From: Sodiomyces alkalinus F11
Lineage: Eukaryota; Ascomycota; Sordariomycetes; Glomerellales; Plectosphaerellaceae
Reading direction: 5' to 3'
DNA: 64,000 bases
Assembly (NCBI RefSeq): GCF_003711515.1
Contig: NW_021167081.1
Location: forward strand, 2,660,483 to 2,724,482
The notes under the pieces were generated by a model. That model was not told the origin of the DNA. It did not search any database and worked only from the letters and a program-made list of their open reading frames with translations. Numbering within the stretch: position 1 is the first letter of the stretch; every line of letters starts with the position of its first letter. Below are positions 22,040-35,300 of the stretch, piece after piece. A program made the position numbers and the translations under genes.

Positions 22040-25000
22040 GTAGGAGTCGTGGCTTACGCCCTATACCACTCTACCGAGGCTATTTTAGTAGCTAAAAAAT
22101 AGGCCTATAAGGCCTATATTCCTTTTTTATTACTAAATAATAGCGGTAGAGATAGCGGTAGGCCTGCTAGCGCTTCCCGCAGGGCTTTTCGTTCTTCTTT
22201 ATAAAAAGGGCAGGAAAGAATAAGGTATACTATATCCTATATAGGGGAGCCTGGACAGCAATAGCGGTCGTTAGCGTAGTTTTAGACTCTTTTTTAGTGG
22301 GTTTTTAGGTATCCGAAACCGGTTTTTAACTACGTAAAAGCCGACTTTACCCACCTAGGGCCTTATATTAGGAGTGGTTCTCGGGAGAAACGGAGGTTAT
22401 CGCGGACTAGTCGCCTATATAGGCGGCCTAATCGAACCGATTTACCTCTTTTCTTCCTCCTCCTCGTGGTTCTATAGAGATTTCTAGTCTTAAATAAGGG
22501 CTTTATTTACCCGGCGTTTTAGGCGGCTAAGGGTAACTAAGCAAACGGATTTAGTAGCTTTTTCGGGGTTTAACGCCCCTTTAGCCACCTTATCCGCTAG
22601 TTCGTTCCCTTCTATCCCTATATACGAGGGGCATTACTAGATAGAGACCGAAGTGCCTAGTTATTTAAGGCGTAAAATAAGGTCTTTAGCTTCTATAGCC
22701 CACTATAAGGTGCGCTAAAGCTTCTAAATAGCCGCCTAGGAATCACTAAAAATATAGTATTCTAGGGGCCTAGGCGTCTACTCTAGGGCAGCGTATAGGG
22801 CCTGGAGAATAGCGTATAATTCAGCGTCCGCGACTTCGGCAGCGGCTCCTAGGTTAAAGCCTATAGCCTTACAGGGCCTACTAGCGTTAGTCCACTATAT
22901 TATAGCGGCTGTAGCCTAAGAAGGCCCTATAGGGGGCCTAGTAGGGTAGCCTAGAGAGCCGTCGGTGTAGAAAATAGCAGCCTATTCCCCTAGGCCTTAT
23001 TGAATTTCAGCGAGGGCTTCGAGGTGAGCTGTTTTCTAATCGGGGTTATCGGGGCTAGTATGTATTCGGTCTTTAAGGGGGAAAAAGGGTCTTAGGTCGG
23101 CTATAGGTTCCGAGGCCTAGGGGGCCTCCCACCTAGCCGAAGGACCCTTAATATCCGAAGACTAACCTACTAACGCTACTATTTCTAGGCCTAGCTTATA
23201 GAGCTGTATATTAGGCTATAGATTCTAAAGAAGGGCGAGGTTTTGTTAGTTTTTATCCCCTAGCCCCCTTAAACGCTAGTAAAGAGCTAGCATTTAATAG
23301 GGTGGTTTGGAAAGAACTTCAAGGTCCTAAAGGCATATAGCCTATTAGACCTAGTTAACCGAACCGTTACTAGGGGAACTGCTGCTTTAAGTTCTAAAGG
23401 GCGTAGGGGGGCCCCCTTAAAAGCCCCTAGGGCCCTAACTAAAGCGCCGTATTGTAGGCGTTCTAGGCGGTCTACTAGCTGCTTTTTTAGTGGTTTAGGG
23501 TCCTACTAGAGCTATAAGCCAAAGTCAGCTAGTAAGGTAATATAGGCTGTATATAGCTTCCTTAGGGCCTTAAAGAAAAGACCCCTCTACGAGCTAGCTA
23601 GCCTATGTAGTCTATTTAGGGCCCCTGAAACTGAATTTAGGCGTTTTTCGACGTGGGGTTTAAAGGATAGCTTATAATTAAACCAGACCCCTAGCCACCT
23701 AATAGCACCTAACGTAGGTTTAACTAGGTACTCCTATATAGTAGCTAGAGTGTCTTCTTTACAGCGTCTTCGGTGGAAGTGAATAAGCTCCGTTTTTTTA
23801 GGGTTAAAGAGGACTTAGTTAACTTTTACTACGTTAAAAAGGGAGGCTACGGCTTTTTCTAGGGCTTTATAGTTTTTCCTAGCCGACGTAGATACTATAG
23901 ATAGCTAGAAATCGTCGATATAGGATAGCTAAAGGCCCTGAAAATCCGGCCCCGCTATAACCTTCCTAATATGAATTAGGAATAGGATGGGGGAAACCGG
24001 GGAGCCTTATAGAACCCCTATATTTAGGGAGGTAGGCTACTAGACCTGGCCCTCGAAAGGTAGTTAGATACGCCTGTTTTCTATGAAAGAGGCTACCTAT
24101 TCAACTAGGTTCAGCGGTAGTTATAGTTCTTAAAGGGTCCTAAGTAGCTACGGACGGGCGACGTGATCCAAGAGTCCCTTAATATCTAAAAATAGCGTAG
24201 AAATCACCGGATTCTAGCGTGATTTCCGCTGTTTTTCGATATAGTGGAGGAGGAGAAGGGCCGTATCGATAGCAGAGCGTTATTCTCTACCCCTTATTTA
24301 ACTAGGGTGTAGAAGGTCGTCGCGGGTATTAGCTATAAAGCTAAGCCTAGTAGCTATAACCCTCTCGAGGACTTTACCTAAGCAGTTTAGAAGGGCTATA
24401 ATCCTATAATACATAGGATTAGAATAGTCCTTCTTCCCTGGCTTCGGTAAAACGACCCCCCTAGGGCTGTTTTCTAGTAGGTAGGGTGGTGGCCTGCTAA
24501 AAGCAGGGCTGAATAGGCTTATAAAAAGGACCCAGGGATAACCTTATAGGCCTAGTAGATCGGTTTTAGACTAATTCTATTAGGCCCTAGGGCTTTCCCC
24601 TTAGCGGCGCCGAATATAGCGCGCTATAGTTCGGCAGCCTAGAGGCTAGGCCACTCCCACGGTCTTCTAAGGCCCTTACTGCGTGATCTAGTTAGGCTCT
24701 AGGGGGCGTTCGAGGGGTAGAAGGGGCCTAGGCCCCCTAAAGGGCCTGTAAATACAGGGGCTTTAGGGGCGTCGGTGGCGGAAGAAGAAGAAGAAGAAGA
24801 GGAAGAAGATAGTGCTACAAAAAGGGTGTGAAGTAGGGCGTTGTATTTATCTTCGAAGGCGTAGGCCTTCTGCTTCGTAGGCGTTTAAATCGGTGGGACT
24901 TTCGCGTTAAGGCCGCTTTTCGTATAGTTATAGGCCTTAAAGATTTTAGGGCCTTCGGCGTAGGCTAGGAAGGCCTCCTAGTAGTCGTTCTTTACGGGCT

Positions 25001-26230
25001 TTACCGCTCTATATTAGACGTCACGAGCTTTTTTCCAGGAGGTTTCTAAAGACGCTATCTAGGTAGCCGAAGCCCCCTTTTTGGACGTCTTTCTAAATAC
25101 CCTAAAAGCCCTACTAGCTGATTTTCGTAGGGCCTTTAGCTCTTTAGTCCACCAGGGTTTCGAACACTATATTACCCTTAACTTAAGCACTATAGCCTAA
25201 AGCGTTAGGGCAATAGTGTCCGAGAGGTATCGACCTAAAAAGTCCTAGTCCGAGGCGTTAATAGTCTATTAGAGGTTCCGGTTAAGGTTAGGTTCTAGGC
25301 TTATTAGGGTACTAGAAAACAGATCTTAATTAGCTAGCTTATAGTTATAAGCCGGCTAGAGAGACCTATTTATAGGACCTTTGGAACCTAAGATAGTAGC
25401 CGAAAGGAGGATAGCGCGGTGTAGAGAGTTAGTATTTTCGATATATTCCCACTTATCGAAGCGGAGACGATTAAAGCTGGGCGTGTAACAGGCTAGGTCT
25501 ACAACCGACTCTTAACGAGGATTAGACCTAAAAAAGGTCCCCCCGTTTAGGTTAACTTCTTCAGAGTCCACGAAATAGGTAGCTCCGAGGCTATCTAACT
25601 AGTCTACTAGGGCCTAGGCCTTCATAAAAGCCTAGTTAGTAGTAGCTCCGTTCCACTACTAGTGATTTCTGTTAAAGTCCCCTATAATAAGGGTAGGCTT
25701 AGGGACCTATAGGCCCTATAGTACTCGATCCTCGGTCCAGGGCCGGCTTCTAGGGCGTAAAAAGGGGGGGAAAGAAGAAGAAAAAGAAGAAGTAGAAGAG
25801 GTAAAAGGGGTAAGGCTAGGGGGCCGCCGTCGGCCTATCGTTTCGGGGTCCTATTCTATCTAATTATAGACGTATAGAATATAAAAGGTCTATAGATAAT
25901 AAACCTCTATAATTTGCGCGTCTATATCGTCTAGAAGGTTATCGTGCTGTGAAGAATCGATACTAGAGCCCTTTCCTATGTAAGTAAGGACCCTAGGATT
26001 AATACGGAAGAACTAGGTTTTTTAGGATATAGGCGTAACGGTATAGAAAGTATGGTGGTTCCGAATAAACCACCCTTCTAGTATCGAGACGCAGGCTAGT
26101 TCCTGAATAAGGACTATATTAGCCGAAGTCTCTAAAGCCTGTTCTAGGATAGCCTTTTACGCCGGGGTCTATTTATCGATATTATATTAAATAAACTGAA
26201 TATCCTTCGAACTAAAAGGCCCTTTATTTA
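22040..26230 (-). pseudogene. LINE A ORF2 relic: AP endonuclease, reverse transcriptase, RNase H
   Basis: Protein that nicks target DNA and copies LINE RNA in place. Minus strand, N to C: endonuclease with QYNIDK and LIQELA (near 26200-26100), GDFNRNH near 25665-25685 and a downstream VDLACY; RT with YIDDF at 23908-23922 followed by HFHRRR; RNase H with YTDGSLG (near 22955), ADAELYAI (near 22830), FSDSQAAIQKL (near 22750; Q is TAG) and GIEGNELADKVAKGAL (near 22600). Order and motifs fit Tad1-like fungal LINEs. The catalytic Asp residues of RT and RNase H remain, but numerous TAA/TAG interrupt the frame. Confidence 0.88.
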
Positions 26231-27000
26231 GAATTTAGGGTTTTATAGCTTGAAAGACCTCGTAGTCTCTACTAAAGGGGGGGTAGTCTCCCTCGCAGTT
26301 ATAGCACTTATAGGTCTTATGCTTGTAGTCTCCGTATTCTTTATACTCGTTGTAGTAGTGGTATTCCTCCCTATAACCTTTAACGGCGCAGATAGGGCAC
26401 GAAGCTAGGCTCTTATAGGTCCCCCGGGTATTACCCGAATTTCTAGCAGTTAGAATACTAGGTTCTAGGGGTTATAGGCCTATATTTATAGACCTTTAGC
26501 CGCTGGCCGGCTATATAGAGCCCCTGTTTTAGGCAGTACTTCTGTTCTTTAGTGGAGGGTATAGAACTAACCACTATGCCGTAAAACACGTTTAGAGCCC
26601 CTAACCACCGAGGCTTCCTTACTACCCTAATAGAGTTAAAGGTGCCGACTTTAGTAGCCAGGTCCTATAGGCCTAGGCCCTGTTATAGGCTTCGGTTTAG
26701 GGCCTCTTACGGCGGCTCGGAGGGGTCGGGTAGAGGGGTATCGCCACCCCTAAAGGCTCTGGAAGGCACCTATTTAATAATAAGCTTAAACTAGTTGCCT
26801 ATAGGCTAGGGGGGCTGGAGAGGGAGGTTTAGCTCTTTAAACCACTGATTCTGCGAGTCTAGGAGCTGTTAAACGCTGTAACTCGGCCCCGGGGTTAAAA
26901 CAAGGTTCCCGTTAGTCGACTGGCTAATAGCCGTAACTACAGGGAATTTTATGGCTTATATTAAGCTTATTCCGAAGCACGAGGGGGTCGAAGTTTTCCC
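26230..27000 (-). pseudogene. LINE A ORF1 C-terminal relic (zinc-knuckle RNA-binding protein)
   Basis: Minus strand: GNLVLTPGPSYSVQQLLDS, then KVGTFNSIRVVRKPRWLG, a QKYCLKQGLYIAG stretch, NCWKFGNT and a Cys-rich end with CPICAVKG and KTYKCYNCEGDYP. This is the ORF1 layout of fungal Tad-type LINEs, ending in CCHC-like knuckles that bind element RNA. A one-base frame slip occurs near the first knuckle. The N-terminal half is missing at ~27000. Confidence 0.72.
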
Positions 27001-28800
27001 TTAGAATCTCTGTCCCTGCCGTAGCTAGTATAAAGAACACTTATAAGATCTTCGTACTAGACGAATAATTCGAAGAACCTTTCCCGAAATACCCTAAACG
27101 CCCTAACCCTGCCGTTAGTATACGCCTACCCCCTTAGACTTATACCTAAGATACCATAGACACTTAGACTTAGTATCATAAGCCTACCCCCGTTATCGTT
27201 ATTGGCGACTCCGATAATAAGGCTCCCTTACCGGCTATTCCCTTTATTCTTACGCCCGCTACTTCTACTACCCCTAAATATATCCCTTCTTTTCACTTAT
27301 ATACGCCCCCTACTATTACTAGTACGGGTGGGGTTAACACACTAAAAACCTTAATAGCCGCTCTATTCTTAGGAACTACCCTAGCCTTTAGGCTTAGTGT
27401 AAACCGGCGTAACGCGGCTAAAACGGATAATACAGGAATTATTACATAGCTAACTCCCCGCTCTACTTAGTAGCACTAGATATAGCTAGGCGGGCATGGC
27501 GTACTACCCTGCAGGAGCCTTAGAAGGACTTCTATAATACCACCTATACCTTATAATACCCACCCCGAAAATTTCTTCTTAGACCTATTATACCTAAACG
27601 GAAGCAGGCCCTAGCGCCTCTGCCGCTAACTAATAGAACCCCGACCTAGGCCGAAGCCTAGACTAAAGGCGCCGCCGCCCCGATCAATATATTAGGAGTA
27701 GCCCCGACTAAGAGTAATACTAAATCCTTTACCGTATATGCCCGAAAGTAACTATAATAGACTATAAAACACCTTATTTAACCCCGATAGTTGAAAGCCT
27801 CCGTCGTGAATATTTTAAGTCAGGCTATTAAACAGGGTATATCTAAAGCTAGGAACACGCCGTGAGCTAATAACGCCCTAGCGAGCTAGCTCTATAACGA
27901 ATTCATCGGTCTAATTATAATAAGGGTACCGGCTCTAGTAGCCGGTATAGACCCGCCTAGGGCGCCGGGAGGCAAAGACTCCTAACCCCGACTAAATAGG
28001 GTAGCACCGCCTGGTAAGACTAATCCTAGCTTACCGCCCGCTAGGGCATCCCCAGTAAAGCCCGAGAGATAGCCTAAGGTAAAGCTAAAGGCCCCCCCGC
28101 TAAAATCGATAGGCTAGTAGAGCCTTCACCCTAATGATTAATATGATTAGACTATGATAATAAAGGGGAAAAAGAACAATAATAATATAACCCCCCTAAA
28201 GATAAGCGGGGACCACCTATTAAAGAAAGATAATAGAATCTTTATCTAATTCCCGGATAGAGTGCTAATGTATCAAAAGAGGAGAGAGGCTGTAATAATC
28301 CTACGATAAGCGATTACTAAGACCGGTAAAGTCGATAACTAAGATATTATTACTATCGAACGGACCTGTACCGGTATAGCGATCTACCCTAGGAATACTA
28401 TAGCTAGGAAGAAGATATCTTCGCGAAGCGATAAGGGCTTTTCATATTTAGGGGGCAGAGATATGGTATACCTACGTGATTTATAAGGTGGTTAACCGTA
28501 TTAATAACTATATAGTAATAAAGTCTATATTCGACGCAGAAGCCTTTAAAAGAACCGGACTAAAGCCGGTCCGCATATAAAGATATAAGCGGTAGAATAG
28601 TAATAAGGACTACTCTAGCTAGACTATCTTTTTCTAAGCGGAACCGAAAAAACGCTTCCGACTATTTAAGACATCGCCACAAATAAGGGCCTATAAAGCT
28701 AAATAACCAATCGTCTAGTGTAATAAGTACTAAGATTACTACCCCCGATATACCTATAACGCTAAAAGTAAATTTAGGGAATACGGCTCCCCCCTAATAA
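27000..28800 (+). pseudogene. Opposite-strand LINE ORF1 relic (LINE F)
   Basis: Plus-strand reading: Pro/Thr-rich N-terminal part (27170-27340, PTPVIVIGDSDNKAP), a helix, Pro-rich PPGKTNPSLPPARAS (28000-28050), then KISGDHLLKKDNRIFIRFP (28190-28260), TCTGIAIYPRN (28365-28400), GLKPVRI (28560-28585), KKRFRLFKTSPQ and a degenerate Cys knuckle (28650-28790). The order matches Tad-type ORF1 (RIF-RLP, TGWAI-P, TGL-PVR, F-LFG-S-A). It belongs to a LINE diverged from LINE A and is cut at ~28800 by the LINE B tail, so no ORF2 follows here. Confidence 0.65.
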
Positions 28801-28810
28801 AGGGATATAC

Positions 28811-31038
28811 TTTTTGTTTTATTTTTTTATTTTCTTTATTCAGTTCGCGCATGCGGCCCTAAAGCTATGGCGCGACGCCTTTTGCCCTATAGGCTCAAGG
28901 CTAGAATAAGCTATAGTAAAGAGTGGAATAGTAGTAAACAAAGGAAATCCTCCGTAACAGTCTGGCTAATATACCGAAAAACAGGTAAAACCCCAAAACA
29001 GAAAACTAGACCGCAGGATCCGAGGTTTACGCCCTATACCACTCCGCCGAGGCTATTTTAGTAGCTACAAGATACGCCTCTAAGGCCTGTATACGTCTTT
29101 TAGTCCCGAATAATAGCGGCAGGGATAGCGGTAGGCTTGCTAGGGCTTCCCGCAGGGCTTTTCGTTCGTTGCTATAAAAAGGGCAGGAAAGGATAAAGTG
29201 GGCTGTATCCTGTATAGAGGAGCCGGGACAGGAACAGCGGTCGTTAGCGCAGTTTCGGGCCCTCTTTTAGTGGGATTTTAGGTATCCGAATCCAGTTTTT
29301 AACTGAATAAAAGCCGACTTTACCCACCTAGGGCCCTGTATCGGCAGTGGTTTTCGGGAAAAGCGGAGGTTATCTCGGACTAGGCGCCTATAAAGGCGGC
29401 CTAAACGCACCGATTTACCCCTTTTTTCCGCCTTTTCCTCTTCGTTCTATAAAGCCTTCCAGTCTCGAACTAGAGCCTTATTAACCCGGCGTTTTAAGTG
29501 GCTAAGGGTAACTAAGCTAATAGATTTAGCAGCTTTTTTAGGGTCTAACGCCTATTTAGCTGCCTTATCTGCTAATTCGTTCCCTTCTATCCCTATATAC
29601 GAAGGGCACCACCATATAGAGACTAAAGTGCCCTGTTATTTAAGATATTGAATAAGGGTCTTAGCCTCTATAGCCCCCTGCGAGGAGCCCTGAAGCTTCT
29701 GAATAGCCGCCTGTGAATCGCTAAAAATATAGCATTTAAGGGGCCTAGGCGACTACTTTAGGGCAGTGTGAAGGGCCTAAAGAATAGCGTTTAATTCGGC
29801 GTCGGCGACTTCGGCAGAGTCCCCTAGGTTAATACCTATAGCTCTACAGGGCCTGCCGGTACTAGCTAGCTGTATAATAGCAGCTATAGTCTGCGGAGGC
29901 CCTGTAGGAGGCCTTATAGGGTGGCCTAGGGAACCGTCCGTATAGACAATAAAGACCTACTCGCCTAGGGACTATTATATATCCTTAAGGGCTTCGAGGT
30001 AGGCTGTTTTTAGCTCTTAGGTGCCGGAGTCGGTATTATCCGTGGTTTTAGGCCTTTCCTTTAGAGGAAAAAAGGGCCTAAGGTCTGCTATAGGCTCGGA
30101 CACCCAGGGGGCCTCCCACCTAGCTGCCGGGCCCTTTGTCCCCTAGGACTGCCCTACTAAGGCTACTAATTCTAGGCCTAGCTTATAAAGCTATGTGGTA
30201 GGCTGTAGGTCTTATAGGCGGGCGAGGGCTTTCCCTAGCTCCCCTAGAAGCTGGCGTCTAATAGGGTGGTTCGGTAAGAACTTTAAGGACCCAAAGGCAT
30301 AAAGCCTATTAGGTTTAGTTAACCGAATCGAAGCTAGAGGGACAGCTGCTTCTAGTTCTAGAGCCCGTATGGGCGCCCTCCTAAAAGCCCCTAGAGCCCT
30401 GACTAGAGCGCCGTATTATAGGCGTTCTAGGCGGTCGACTAGGTGCTTTTTAGTGATTAAGGGTCCTACTATAGCTATAAGCTAAAGTCAGCTAATAAGG
30501 CTATACAGGCTATATATAGCTGCTGTAGGGCCTTAAAAGAAAGGCCCCTCTACGAGCTAGCTAGCCTCTGGAGTCTATTTAAGGCCCTTGTAGCTGAATT
30601 TAGGCGTTTTTCGATATAGGGTTTAAAGGATAGCTTAGGATTAAACTAGATCCCTAGCCACCTAATAGCACCTAGCGTAGGTTTTACTAGGTGCCCCCCT
30701 ATAATAACTGGGGCGTCTTTAATAGAGCGTTTTTGGTGGAAGTGAATAAGCTCTGTTTTATCCGGGTCGAAAAGAACGTGGTTATTATTAGCTACTGCGA
30801 AAAGGGAGGCTACGGCTTTTTCTAGGATCTTATAGTTTTTCCTAGCCGACGTAAACGCTATAGATAGCTGAAAATCGTCTATATAGGATAACTGAAGACC
30901 TGTAAAATCCGGCCCCGCTATAAGCTTCCTAATATAAATTAAGAATAGGATAGGGGAAATCGGGGGGCCTTATAGAACCCCTATATTTAGGGGGGTAGGC
31001 TACTAAACCTGGCCCTTAACGGCTAGTTAGATACGCCT
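28811..31038 (-). mobile_element. LINE B: 3' part of a Tad1-like LINE (RNase H and RT)
   Basis: Minus-strand copy starting with a T-rich tail (28811-28840) and the 3' UTR block ATGCGGCCCTAAAGCTAT (28851-28868). ORF2 parts: RNase H with GIEGNELADKAA-like (near 29575) and RT with YIDDF (near 30868-30882). It is collinear with LINE A 21990-24070 and stops abruptly at 31038, where Gypsy G1 begins; the same LINE probably continues at 47760 and 56751. Divergence from A and C includes many non-RIP changes, so it is a separate insertion. Confidence 0.87.
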
Positions 31039-31555
31039 TATTACGAGGGCTTCCGGTCCTCTATAGTATAGCAGATAATAGGGGACTAGCGTCGAGGTTT
31101 TATTTTAAAATAAGAAGAGGATATTAACTAAAAAGCAGTAACTGTTATTCGTAGTGGTCTAGTCGTAGTTACGTCGTAAAGACTAGGCGTCTTTTTTATA
31201 AGGTAGGTTTAAGCGTAGAATAGTAGTCCAGGTAAAGACTTAGATTAATCGATATCTTATTCTTTAGTAGAAGTAAGACCTAGAATACTCTGATATATAT
31301 ATAGTGTAGTTTACTAAGCCACGGGTGAATAGAGTTATATTATTTACTAGTGCCCTAGTAAACGTCCTAACCTATTCACCGTCCCCTCCGTGAACACTTC
31401 GCGACACCCTACGTACCAGTGTATCCGTCTTAGCGTAGTCACGTATCAGGGCACGTAATCCCTCTTTCCTGAATTATCTTCTAGTAATATCCTAGTACGT
31501 CACGTACTAGTATATCCTTTATGCTATTATATAGTTAGGCCCGTTAGCCGTAATA
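31039..31555 (-). repeat. G1 3' LTR (517 bp)
   Basis: Plus-strand view starts TATTACGAGGGCTTCCGG and ends CCGTTAGCCGTAATA. It aligns with the solo LTR 49900-50398 in inverted orientation (consensus TGTTACGACC...GTCGTAACA). It is more strongly RIPed than the proximal half of that solo LTR. Confidence 0.87.
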
Positions 31556-31659
31556 TTACCTCCCTCCTTCTAAGCGCTATTCTACCGGTCGTATAAGTAG
31601 GTCGCCTCCCTAGGTTTATTACTTCCTTACTTTTCTTCTTTTCTTTATAGCTGACTATT

Positions 31660-32331
31660 ATACCCGACCGTGTGCAGAAACGTTCTGCTAAACCTTCGCC
31701 TTCCCGTTCCACCCTTAATCACCAGATTAAATCCGCGCTGATTAACGATTAATGTTACGAGGTTATCCCTTATACTGGTTATTTTAACCGTAACCTTAGT
31801 TATCTCTTCCTTAACGATCTCGATTATTATTCTTACTATTACCGTGCAGGTCGTATCTATAACTCTTCTCGTATTCCTATATCTTCCGGTTAGTGTTTCC
31901 CTAGGTTGTATCCTTAGGCTATGCTTTTTCTGACCCTCTTTTCCATAGCTCGCCGAATTAACGCTAAGCTTAAACGGCTCGAGTAGGAGGAGAACCTACC
32001 CGAAGAGGCCCTTTAAAAGCTTATCGCGGAGTAATAGCGAAAAACCTCCGAAGCTCTCGCTAAACTTTCTCGCTTTCGTCGAATACGTTTATAGCTTCGG
32101 AAAAAAGGCGTTAAAATAGTCCGAAGAGACCTTACGAATATAGAGGAGTTAGAGAAAGTGGAGCGGAAGGAAGCCGAGGCTTATTATACGGAGTCCGGGA
32201 CTATAGTGGCTACGTAGGCGGTAGGTGCTATTACCGTGATTAATTAGAATCAGGTTATAGCGAAGGATATAGGTGATTTTTCAGATATTAATTTTACACA
32301 GACCGCGGCGTCTAGTTCTAGGTCCCGATAG
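31660..32331 (+). pseudogene. Antisense accessory ORF of G1 (about 223 codons)
   Basis: On the strand opposite to G1, one frame runs without net indel from ATA 31660 (ATG by one TG to TA change) to TAG 32329-32331. It reads MPDRVQKRSAKPSPSRS (Lys/Arg/Ser-rich), a Tyr/Asn/Leu middle (YTGYFNRNLSYLFLNDLDYY), then a long charged helix (RRINAKLKRLE, LPEEALQKLIAE, ALAKLSRFRRIRLQLRKKG), EELEKVERKEAEAYY and a Thr/Ser-rich end. All internal stops are TAA/TAG at Gln-like sites. The opposite frame is low-complexity Ser/Arg. It ends within ~20 bp of the pol stop region, tail to tail. Family unknown. Confidence 0.65.
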
Positions 32332-32349
32332 TGTTTTATCGGTATTACT

Positions 32350-35300
32350 TTAGGAGTTACTTATAACAGATTTGGTTTTTTTTAGGTTCCTATATAGTAT
32401 CGCCGTGGTCGTAGTTTTTTCACTTAATAAGATATTCGGTACCGTCTAGCGTCTCTCGGTAGTTAAGGATTCGTTGTGCTTTATATATATCGCTAGTATC
32501 GACTACGATCGTGTTTTATATTATTTTTATATTCTTTAATACTAGTTCAAGTAATAAGATATAAAAATTATTATATATCCTTATTATCGGAGGTAGTGAT
32601 AGGATATAGTTCGTATCTGATTTTTTCTCTAAGATTTCGAATAGTCCTAGTTTTTTAAAATCTAATTTATCGCTTAGTCGTTATATTTTTATATTTTTAC
32701 GAATAAGGTAGTCGCGGTCCCCCCTTAAAAGGGTTAGTCCCTTAATCCTTAATTAATTCGCCTACTTACTTATTTGTATTCTAACTATCTCTAGGTCGGT
32801 TCCTAATTCTTCGTATAGTTCTTTTATATCTTAAACTATTTTTATTACTTTTAGCGTATCTAGTCCTTCTAAAGGTTTTTTAAATACTATCAGATTATAT
32901 CCGTACTTTACTTTAAACGGTGTTTTCTTTATTAACTCGTTTAATAAGCTATTATATACGAATTATATAAGCGGTAGGTATTATACCTAATTATCTTACT
33001 CGAATTATACATAGTATCGTAGGTATTATTCTAGGATTTAGTTTATAATTTCGGTTTATCCGTCGGTTATAGGGTAAAATACTATTAAGTACTTATATTA
33101 CGCCCCTAGCTAGCTTATAACTGCTTTCTAGAAGTTACTAGTAAATAATTTATCTCTATCTATAATAATCTCGTACAATATACCATGATCCCGGATTAGG
33201 CGGTTAAGGAAGATACTAGCTAGTTCCTCTATTATAGTGTTTTTAATATATAGAATATCAAGAGTGTATTTCGTGAATCGGTCGATAATTACGAATACGC
33301 TATTATAGGCGATTCTTATTACTAGATCTTTGGATATCGGAAATCCTATCACGAAGTCTATTATACTCGATTCCTAAGGTTTATTTACTACTAGTAGTGG
33401 CTTTAGTAGTCCGTAAGGTTTATATCGGCTACTCTTTACTTTCTAGTAAATATCGTAGTTACGAATAAAGTCCCTAACTCGTTTTTTAGTTCCTATATAG
33501 CCGTATTATTATCGTACTCGGCGGTAGGTCTTATAAACTCCTTAATATCCATGTATTAGCGAGGCGTGTACTTCTTTAAACGTGGTATCGATTGTCCGAT
33601 TAATACTATTTATTTCTCTGTTTTTAAGGGTAAGAGCTTCTCCTTCCTATTAAAGTATAGCTTATAGTTTAGGTGATTTATCAGGTATTCCTAGTCGGCT
33701 AAGTGCGTTTACGCGACTATTTTCGCTTCCTTTTATATATTAAATATAGAAATTGAATTCGGATAGGAATTCTGCCTATCGGATCTATCGTTTATTAAGA
33801 ACCTTAGTAGTGGTGAATTACGTAAGGTTTTTATAATCCGTGTAGACCTATACCGGATATTTGATTCCTAATAGATACGGTCTTTATTCCTTAAAGGCTT
33901 CGATAATAGCTATTAGCTTTTTATCGTGGATTTAATAGTTAAGTTCTAGTCCACTAAGTTTCTTAGCTATAAAGGCTATAGGATATAGTCTTCCTTCTAC
34001 ATCGCGTTATCCGAGTTATACTCCTAGAGCCTAGTCGGATACGTCTATTTCGAGTTCGTATTCTTTATCGGGATTTAGTATTACTAAGATAGGTTCGCTA
34101 ATAACCCTTCCTTTAAGGGCTTAGAATACTTCTTCTATTCTTTCGTTCTATTTCGAAGTTAAGCCCTTTTTTAGTTATTGTAGTTAAGGGGATAGTAATC
34201 TTACTATAGTCCTTAATAAACCGTGGATAGTAATTAACGAGTCCGAGGAAAGACTAAATATCGCGAATATTTTACGGCTATAGCTACTTAAAGACGTATT
34301 AGATTTTCGCCTTATTTATTCAGATTTCGTTAAGTCGTATTATATATCCTGAAAAGTTAACTTTTACGTATGGAATTATACCTTTTCTAGTTTAACTAGT
34401 AGGTCGGCGTCTTATAGGAGTTATAAGATCGTGTGAACGTGTTATCGGTGTTCTTCGAGTGTTTTAGAGAAGATAAGGATATCGTCCAGGTATACTATAA
34501 TAAAATAATGTAGATATTTCCTTAGGATATCGTTAATAAGCGTTTAAAACGATACCGGCGTATTTATTAATCTAAAGGGTATAATAAGGTACTCGAAATA
34601 TCCTCGCTTTATTCGGAATACTATTTTCTACTCTTCTCCTTCCTTAATCCTAATTAAGTTATAGGCTCCTTTTAAGTTAAGTACTATAAACTATTATACT
34701 CTAACTAACTAATCTTATATCTCCGAGATAAGAGGTAATAGGTAGCGGTTCTTAATAGTTATATTATTAAGTTATCGATAGTCGATATATAGTCGTAGTT
34801 TACCGTTTTTCTTTAATATCAATAGGATAGGGTATCCTGCTAGTAACTATAATACTCTAATATAGCCTTTTACTAGTATTTCTTTAAGATATTCTTCTAA
34901 GGTATCTAAATCCTTTTAATTTAATCCGTAGACTAAAAAGAATTTAGGGTATATACCCTCCTTAAGGGGTATCTTGTAATCGCAGTATCGATATTGCGGT
35001 AATCTAGTCTTTAGATTATCGGTAAATAGCTTTCCGTATTTACGGTATTCTAGTAATACCTTAGCGAGTCTATTATAATCGCCTTCTACGAGTCCTTTCT
35101 CTGCTTAAATAATCTAATAGATTCCTTTAATAAGATTTATTACGCGTTAGTTATCGTGCCGTCGCTATTATCTTAACGTCTTTCGGTCTTTTCGCGCCTT
35201 GGTCCCTAACTTTTAGCGGCTATTTAAGTCTCCCTTAGGCTCCTTTATCGGTAAGTTTTTCTGCTATTCTTAACGGATATCGGGATCGGGTAAGGTTTCT

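Larger units (their letters stand above)
12673..27000 (-). mobile_element. LINE A: Tad1-like non-LTR retrotransposon, split by Gypsy Gy1
   Basis: Minus-strand LINE whose 3' tail is the T/A-rich tract at 12673-12701 and whose 3' UTR contains ATGCAGCCCTAAAGCTAT (12708-12725, plus-strand view). The sequence stops at 12856 and resumes at 21977 after the Gy1 element. It holds ORF1 with zinc-knuckle remnants and ORF2 with endonuclease, RT and RNase H, the Tad1/I-clade arrangement. Related copies B/D/E and C are in the window. RIP has placed TAA/TAG throughout. The 5' limit near 27000 is where the ORF1 similarity ends and an opposite-strand LINE ORF1 begins. Confidence 0.88.

Noticed and set aside
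33128..33352. Stand-alone minus-strand gene
   Set aside because: It is the integrase core segment of G1 pol; the frame goes on beyond both ends with RIP-type stops.
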